A stretch of DNA of 64,000 nucleotides, taken from contig CAZSQZ010000005.1 of the NCBI GenBank assembly GCA_964609215.1, positions 124,001 through 188,000 of the forward strand. The letters run 5' to 3'. Both the position numbers and the translations under genes were made by a program. This document shows positions 60,229 through 64,000 of the stretch, piece by piece (positions within the stretch are counted from its first letter, which is position 1; each line of letters opens with the position of its first letter). The notes beneath the pieces were generated by a model. It ran no database searches. It was not told the origin of the DNA and worked only from the letters and a program-made list of their open reading frames with translations. The DNA is from JABDKJ01 sp964609215 (GTDB taxonomy: Bacteria; Bacteroidota; Bacteroidia; Flavobacteriales_D; JABDKJ01).

Positions 60229-61866
60229 CTAATATTCAATTTGAAACCTCAGGTAAAGCTTTTCACCTGGGTTTTCTTGTACCTCCAAAACATAATAGCC
60301 TTCTAGCAAGTTTTCGACATTGAGTGTATACATATTGGTCCCCAACGAAACCTGATCAGTATCTATAGTAGTATTTAAGGATACATCTATATGGTCATCA
60401 TTATAAATGACATAGTCCAATCCATTATTATTAGAATGGCGACTGTCATACCTGAAATTCAAATTCTTATTTTGCTCTTCATTGACTAAGGCAAGGTTGT
60501 TCAATTTTCTAGACAGTTTTGAGTAATAAATTGGAATGGGGTCGGCTAAAAGTGCCGATTGCAGGTTCATAATATATACTCTTCCCCAGTTAGCTCCTGC
60601 ACCACCTCCTCCATCATGCTTAATGGATGCTAGAGCAATGTCCATCATTCCATCTCCATCTATATCACCAAGAGTAGCCGCACTCTGTCCAAGGTAAGCG
60701 TTATCATGCAAGCCCATTCCTGCTTGCTCAGGGCTTTGGTTTTCGCCTAGTACATTTTCTCCAAGAACTGAACCATCGCTATTCAAATAAACGATGACTG
60801 CTTTTCCATCTCTATAATGAGCAGAGTGACCAAAACGAGCGGTTGATAAGAGATCATTAACTCCATCTCCATTGATATCTCCCAGGTTGTCTATTGCCCA
60901 TCCGAATTGAGCCGGCCAAGCTATGTCTGTGTTAATATTGGAATTATTAATTTTCTTATAAGAGCTTACACTTCCAGTGCCATCCATAAAGAGAATAAAA
61001 ACAGTTCCCTGTTGATAATTCTTAGCTGTAACCGCCAAGTCTGCGTTGCCATCTCCATTCAAATCTCCCATGGATGCAACATCAAAACCAAAATATGCAT
61101 TGTTGCTAAGTGGGCTTCCTGCCCAATTTGAAGTGGATGAAATTTTCTTATAATTTTTAACTGAACCATCCGCATTTAGAAACAGACATCTGATCATTCC
61201 TCTATTAGAACCACCTATATCCGCATTTGGACTTCCAACTACCAGATCTGGTATTCCATCGTTATCCATGTCTCCAGGACCAGTCATATTGAGAAATGTT
61301 TGATCAAGATTATATGTATCGCCATAGCCAGTTGCCCCTGCTACGATTTTACTATGGTCTTTTAGAGAGCCATCACTATTTAGAAAGAGTACATATATTG
61401 CTCCTAAATCACTTCCTGCTTGATCATCATCAGAAGCCAATACGGCCATATCATTTACTCCATCACCATCAACATCACCCACATTAGCTAGACGTGCACC
61501 AAAATGATCGTCATTAATGAGTGGAGGTCCATTGTTAGATGTTTCGTTAATGATTTGATGAGAAGCAACTGAGCCATCTGTATTGAAAAGAAGAATATAG
61601 ACCTCACCTTTTCCACCGTTCGTTGTTGTCGAAGACATCGCTATATCCGGAGCCCCGTTACCATCAATATCTCCCATTCCACATAGACCAACTCCTAGAT
61701 GAAACTGTGATTGAGCCTGAGTATTCAAGAAGCTGAGATTCTCTGCACTTAAAAAAGAGTGCCCTTTAACATAAGGCGGTGGAGATTGACTAAATGCAAT
61801 TATAGAAGTTATGAATGATAAAGAAATACTTACAAAATATTTATATCTATTGAGTCTATGAGGCAT
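60229..61866 (-). CDS. FG-GAP / integrin-alpha-like secreted repeat protein
   Basis: The protein of about 545 residues has a signal peptide (MPHRLNRYKYFVSISLSFIT...FSQ) and at least six repeats with calcium-binding cores: GDIDGNGAPDIAMSS, GDVDGDGVNDMAVLA, GDMDNDGIPDLVVGSP, GDLNGDGNADLAVTA, GDINGDGVNDLLSTA and GDIDGDGMMDIALAS. Together they form a seven-bladed-propeller type FG-GAP fold. The last 80 residues (EGYYVLEVQENPGEKLYLRF) are beta-rich and slightly like a C-terminal sorting domain. I prefer the ATG at 61866 to an upstream TTG at 61917. It is the first gene of the operon of giant YD proteins and so may serve as surface docking component. Confidence 0.82.
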   Translation of the reverse strand: MPHRLNRYKYFVSISLSFITSIIAFSQSPPPYVKGHSFLSAENLSFLNTQAQSQFHLGVGLCGMGDIDGNGAPDIAMSSTTTNGGKGEVYILLFNTDGSVASHQIINETSNNGPPLINDDHFGARLANVGDVDGDGVNDMAVLASDDDQAGSDLGAIYVLFLNSDGSLKDHSKIVAGATGYGDTYNLDQTFLNMTGPGDMDNDGIPDLVVGSPNADIGGSNRGMIRCLFLNADGSVKNYKKISSTSNWAGSPLSNNAYFGFDVASMGDLNGDGNADLAVTAKNYQQGTVFILFMDGTGSVSSYKKINNSNINTDIAWPAQFGWAIDNLGDINGDGVNDLLSTARFGHSAHYRDGKAVIVYLNSDGSVLGENVLGENQSPEQAGMGLHDNAYLGQSAATLGDIDGDGMMDIALASIKHDGGGGAGANWGRVYIMNLQSALLADPIPIYYSKLSRKLNNLALVNEEQNKNLNFRYDSRHSNNNGLDYVIYNDDHIDVSLNTTIDTDQVSLGTNMYTLNVENLLEGYYVLEVQENPGEKLYLRFQIEY

Positions 61867-62088
61867 TGGTTGTGTTTTAAGTTGATTAGAAAAAAGCTTG
61901 ACCTGTTTACCTGTCAAAATTTTACAATTCAGATACCATTTTCAAACGATCAGTCCTTATCTAAACTGCCACATTAATGGCTGTGAAGACATCTCATTCT
62001 TTATGTATACCTAGAGTAATATTAATTGAACAATCTGAAATTAAATAGCGATTTCGATTTTCTCGAAAAATTTATTCTTGTTGAAAAT

Positions 62089-63198
62089 TCAGTCTGAATA
62101 AACCATGGAATAATAAAGCTGCTTAACCAAATGTGGAATTGGTAGCAAGCCTAGAATATGAGCATAGTGAATTGCCTTGGCATCAGATGAAACAGAAACT
62201 CTATCTGCAAAATATCTTTGGTCCCATCGATTAAATGTCTGCTCTATTCTGGTTCTTATAGTTTTTGAAAAACAATCCGCAATCTTTTGTTCACCAATTT
62301 TCAAAGTTCTTCCGGAAAATTTTAGAATTTTCTCTTCCATCCGTTGAGCAACTGCCTTATATCTATCAAATTTTCTTTTTTCATCTAACATTAAAAGATA
62401 TTTTACCGGAACATCCAGAAGCAAGGCATTAATAAGATATAGGGCAGCATTTTTTATATGAATATCATCTGCAACGGAAACAAATTGGAACCGTGGATAG
62501 TTAAATTCTTTATCGAAAATCACTGAATATATATCAAAATGGAAAGTAGCAATAAAGGATCCTTTAACTTTTTCTGTTCCAACTACAAATGCCTTTCTAT
62601 CTAAAGAGACACTTTCTTTTCTTCTTAATTCAGCATCTTGACTCTTGTTGGTTCTAATTCTAAATTTTGCCTGATAATAGCCTTTATATGGTGCCCAAGA
62701 AAAAAATGGTAATGAAGTCATCATATAAGCAATGATATCATGTCTAATTATATGGAACATTTCATTTCTATGATACAAGGATTCATTTGTGTTTAAAGCC
62801 TGAATAGACATAGTTTGAAAATCCTCATTTCTGATTCCAAGAATATTGTTCATACTCTCATCTATAAATATTTCACGTCCAGAAGAAATATCAAAAACTG
62901 TAAAAAACTCATTGGGTAATTGCCATCTCTTCTTAAGGGCTCTTACCAAACTATCTAACCCTTCACTGGCCAAAGGCCCATGTAATCCATCATGAGAAAA
63001 AATATGGCTGATTTTCTTATTATCATAATTACGAAGCGAATCTCTTAATAACTCAACTCTTTGAAGAACCATCTTGTTTTGTTCTAAAAAAGCTTCTCTA
63101 TCGCCTTGACTAGAAATCTTGATTAGCCTACTAACGACTTCTTTATTGCTTGGATACTTGACCTTAAGATCACTTTTTTTGTGTGTATTAATGTGCAT
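62089..63198 (-). CDS. PAS-like sensory protein, unknown output
   Basis: The 369-residue protein has a helical N-terminus (SNKEVVSRLIKISSQGDREAF) and, from about residue 90, a PAS-like region: FFTVFDISSGREIFIDESMN, then ILGIRNEDFQTMSIQALNTN and a long beta section. A helical end follows (KYLLMLDEKRKFDRYKAVAQ; KIADCFSKTIRTRIEQTFN). The PAS-like part resembles those of Bacteroidota LuxR-type regulators, but no C-terminal helix-turn-helix of LuxR type is obvious. It precedes the giant-protein operon on the same strand with a gap of about 170-220 bp. A regulatory role there is possible but not proven. Confidence 0.6.
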   Translation of the reverse strand: MHINTHKKSDLKVKYPSNKEVVSRLIKISSQGDREAFLEQNKMVLQRVELLRDSLRNYDNKKISHIFSHDGLHGPLASEGLDSLVRALKKRWQLPNEFFTVFDISSGREIFIDESMNNILGIRNEDFQTMSIQALNTNESLYHRNEMFHIIRHDIIAYMMTSLPFFSWAPYKGYYQAKFRIRTNKSQDAELRRKESVSLDRKAFVVGTEKVKGSFIATFHFDIYSVIFDKEFNYPRFQFVSVADDIHIKNAALYLINALLLDVPVKYLLMLDEKRKFDRYKAVAQRMEEKILKFSGRTLKIGEQKIADCFSKTIRTRIEQTFNRWDQRYFADRVSVSSDAKAIHYAHILGLLPIPHLVKQLYYSMVYSD

Positions 63199-63598
63199 AA
63201 GCGCGTGTTTATTGAATTGAGAGATAGTTTAAATAACATAGTAGAGTTTGAAATTCCCTTATACTAAGTTCAAATTAAATTGTACAGTGGTGTTAATGTA
63301 CAAAAAATCCTCAATTTCATTGTGTACTTAAGACACCAAAGACTACTGCAAAATTCTATTATTGACAAACACATATTCTTGTGTTCGCTTGGAATAAAAC
63401 AACTTTTAAATCAAAAACTTAAACAATAATGATTGTTCATCAGAATATGACTACTCTTCTTTTAAGTTAGATGCAGCCTATGGTCCGATCGAAATTAAAT
63501 TAAGATGGCTCCAAATAAAAAAATCAAAACCCAAATAGAAACAAGATTCCTTTTGATTTAAAAACATTTAGCGCTTATTTCGCGTTCCAAACTTATTG
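63199..63598. other. 400-bp intergenic region between divergent genes
   Basis: No open frame of note was seen here. An inverted repeat, TTGTACA (63280-63286) with TGTACAA (63297-63303) and a 10-base gap, is present, and a further TGTAC-like string (TGTGTACTT) lies about 20 bp on. The rest is AT-rich. The two flanking genes point outward, so their promoters should lie here. Confidence 0.6.
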
Positions 63599-64000
63599 AT
63601 GCATACAATTGAGCCATTTTATAATTGGAGAAATTATTACGTTTCTGAGAACGATAAACGCTCGCCCTTCTTTGAAATGGAATACAGTGAGTTTGAATAT
63701 TCTCAAAAGATTTACAATTACTTCATTCATCCGCAATGGGACAATATGGGCTCACCTACCCTTTTCATAAAAATTATTTTTGCAGATTATGAACAGGGTT
63801 TTTGCATGATCGAATTGATTGGAGAATGGAATGATGCGATAAACAATGACATCATGTTTTTAAAACGCAATATTGCAGAACACTTGGCGGGTGAAGGAAT
63901 CAACAAATTTATTCTGATTGGTGAAAATGTATTAAACTTTCACGGTTCAGACGATTGCTATTACGAAGAGTGGTTTGAGGAAGTATTTGATAATGAAGGT
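63599..64000 (+). CDS. Uncharacterised protein, 3' end cut by window edge
   Basis: I read this from the ATG at 63599-63601; the frame is open for 134 codons to the window edge. The protein begins MHTIEPFYNWRNYYVSENDK, then FFEMEYSEFEYSQKIYNYFI and a beta-alpha pattern ending NKFILIGENVLNFHGSDDCY. It is aromatic-rich and has no signal peptide. I do not recognise a named family. It diverges from the PAS-like gene across a 400-bp region and is the only plus-strand gene at this end. Confidence 0.75.
   Translation, partial: MHTIEPFYNWRNYYVSENDKRSPFFEMEYSEFEYSQKIYNYFIHPQWDNMGSPTLFIKIIFADYEQGFCMIELIGEWNDAINNDIMFLKRNIAEHLAGEGINKFILIGENVLNFHGSDDCYYEEWFEEVFDNEG

Noticed and set aside
60229..60470. Clear type IX secretion sorting domain at the FG-GAP C-terminus
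   Set aside because: The end (EGYYVLEVQENPGEKLYLRF) is only loosely similar to the type A pattern, so I did not assign it.

Overview
The window comes from an AT-rich chromosome of a Bacteroidota bacterium, most likely of the Flavobacteriia. The signs are a DnaE polymerase with a built-in proofreading domain, a fused alpha/beta 2-oxoacid dehydrogenase E1, PspC/PadR and DUF58 genes, giant YD/RHS exported proteins, many genes without Shine-Dalgarno sequences, several TTG starts, and TAnnTTTG-type promoter boxes (clearest before pckA). The genus cannot be fixed from sequence alone. No rRNA, tRNA or CRISPR was seen.

Left edge (1-5.9 kb): a run of small, co-oriented, mostly single-gene units on the minus strand (glutaminase, DUF2200, MORN repeat, DinB-like, two unknowns, an alpha/beta hydrolase). 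It ends at a decayed tyrosine-recombinase gene next to murQ. Two of the gene ends carry a near-identical 25-bp motif with hairpin potential, so part of this stretch looks like a relic gene-cassette array.

Core block (5.9-26.8 kb): murQ, an S4 RNA-binding protein, a 2-oxoacid dehydrogenase E1 fusion, a PadR-PspC pair, a lone receiver domain, yidD, DUF58, a tandem pair of DUF3857/transglutaminase proteins (one with its catalytic residues lost), trxA, dnaE, an HD hydrolase, rpsP with an extraordinary acidic Ala/Glu tail, rimM, three overlapping unknown envelope genes, and trmN6.

Surface-fibre candidate (26.9-32.5 kb): a PapD/DUF916-like chaperone, two paralogous small secreted subunits separated by a strong terminator, and a 1045-residue outer-membrane barrel with N-terminal Ig-like and C-terminal Ig/SdrD-like domains. 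The layout matches a chaperone-usher system, yet the sequences do not look like classical fimbriae. This is the strongest candidate for a little-described system.

Middle (32.5-41.8 kb): saccharopine-dehydrogenase-like protein, a CsgG-like/LPP20 lipoprotein operon, DUF423, pckA, a small XRE regulator lacking a normal start codon beside a palindrome, and a cysteine-rich fulvocin-C-like lipoprotein paired with a membrane thioredoxin.

Right (41.9-64 kb): a RAYT (REP-associated) transposase in a bed of palindromic repeats including a 233-bp duplication, then a minus-strand operon of very large exported YD/RHS proteins (2231 and 3028 aa) with a LolA-like protein, a small membrane-anchored protein and an FG-GAP protein. 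It is preceded by a PAS-like protein, a 400-bp gap holding a palindrome, and a partial unknown gene running off the edge.
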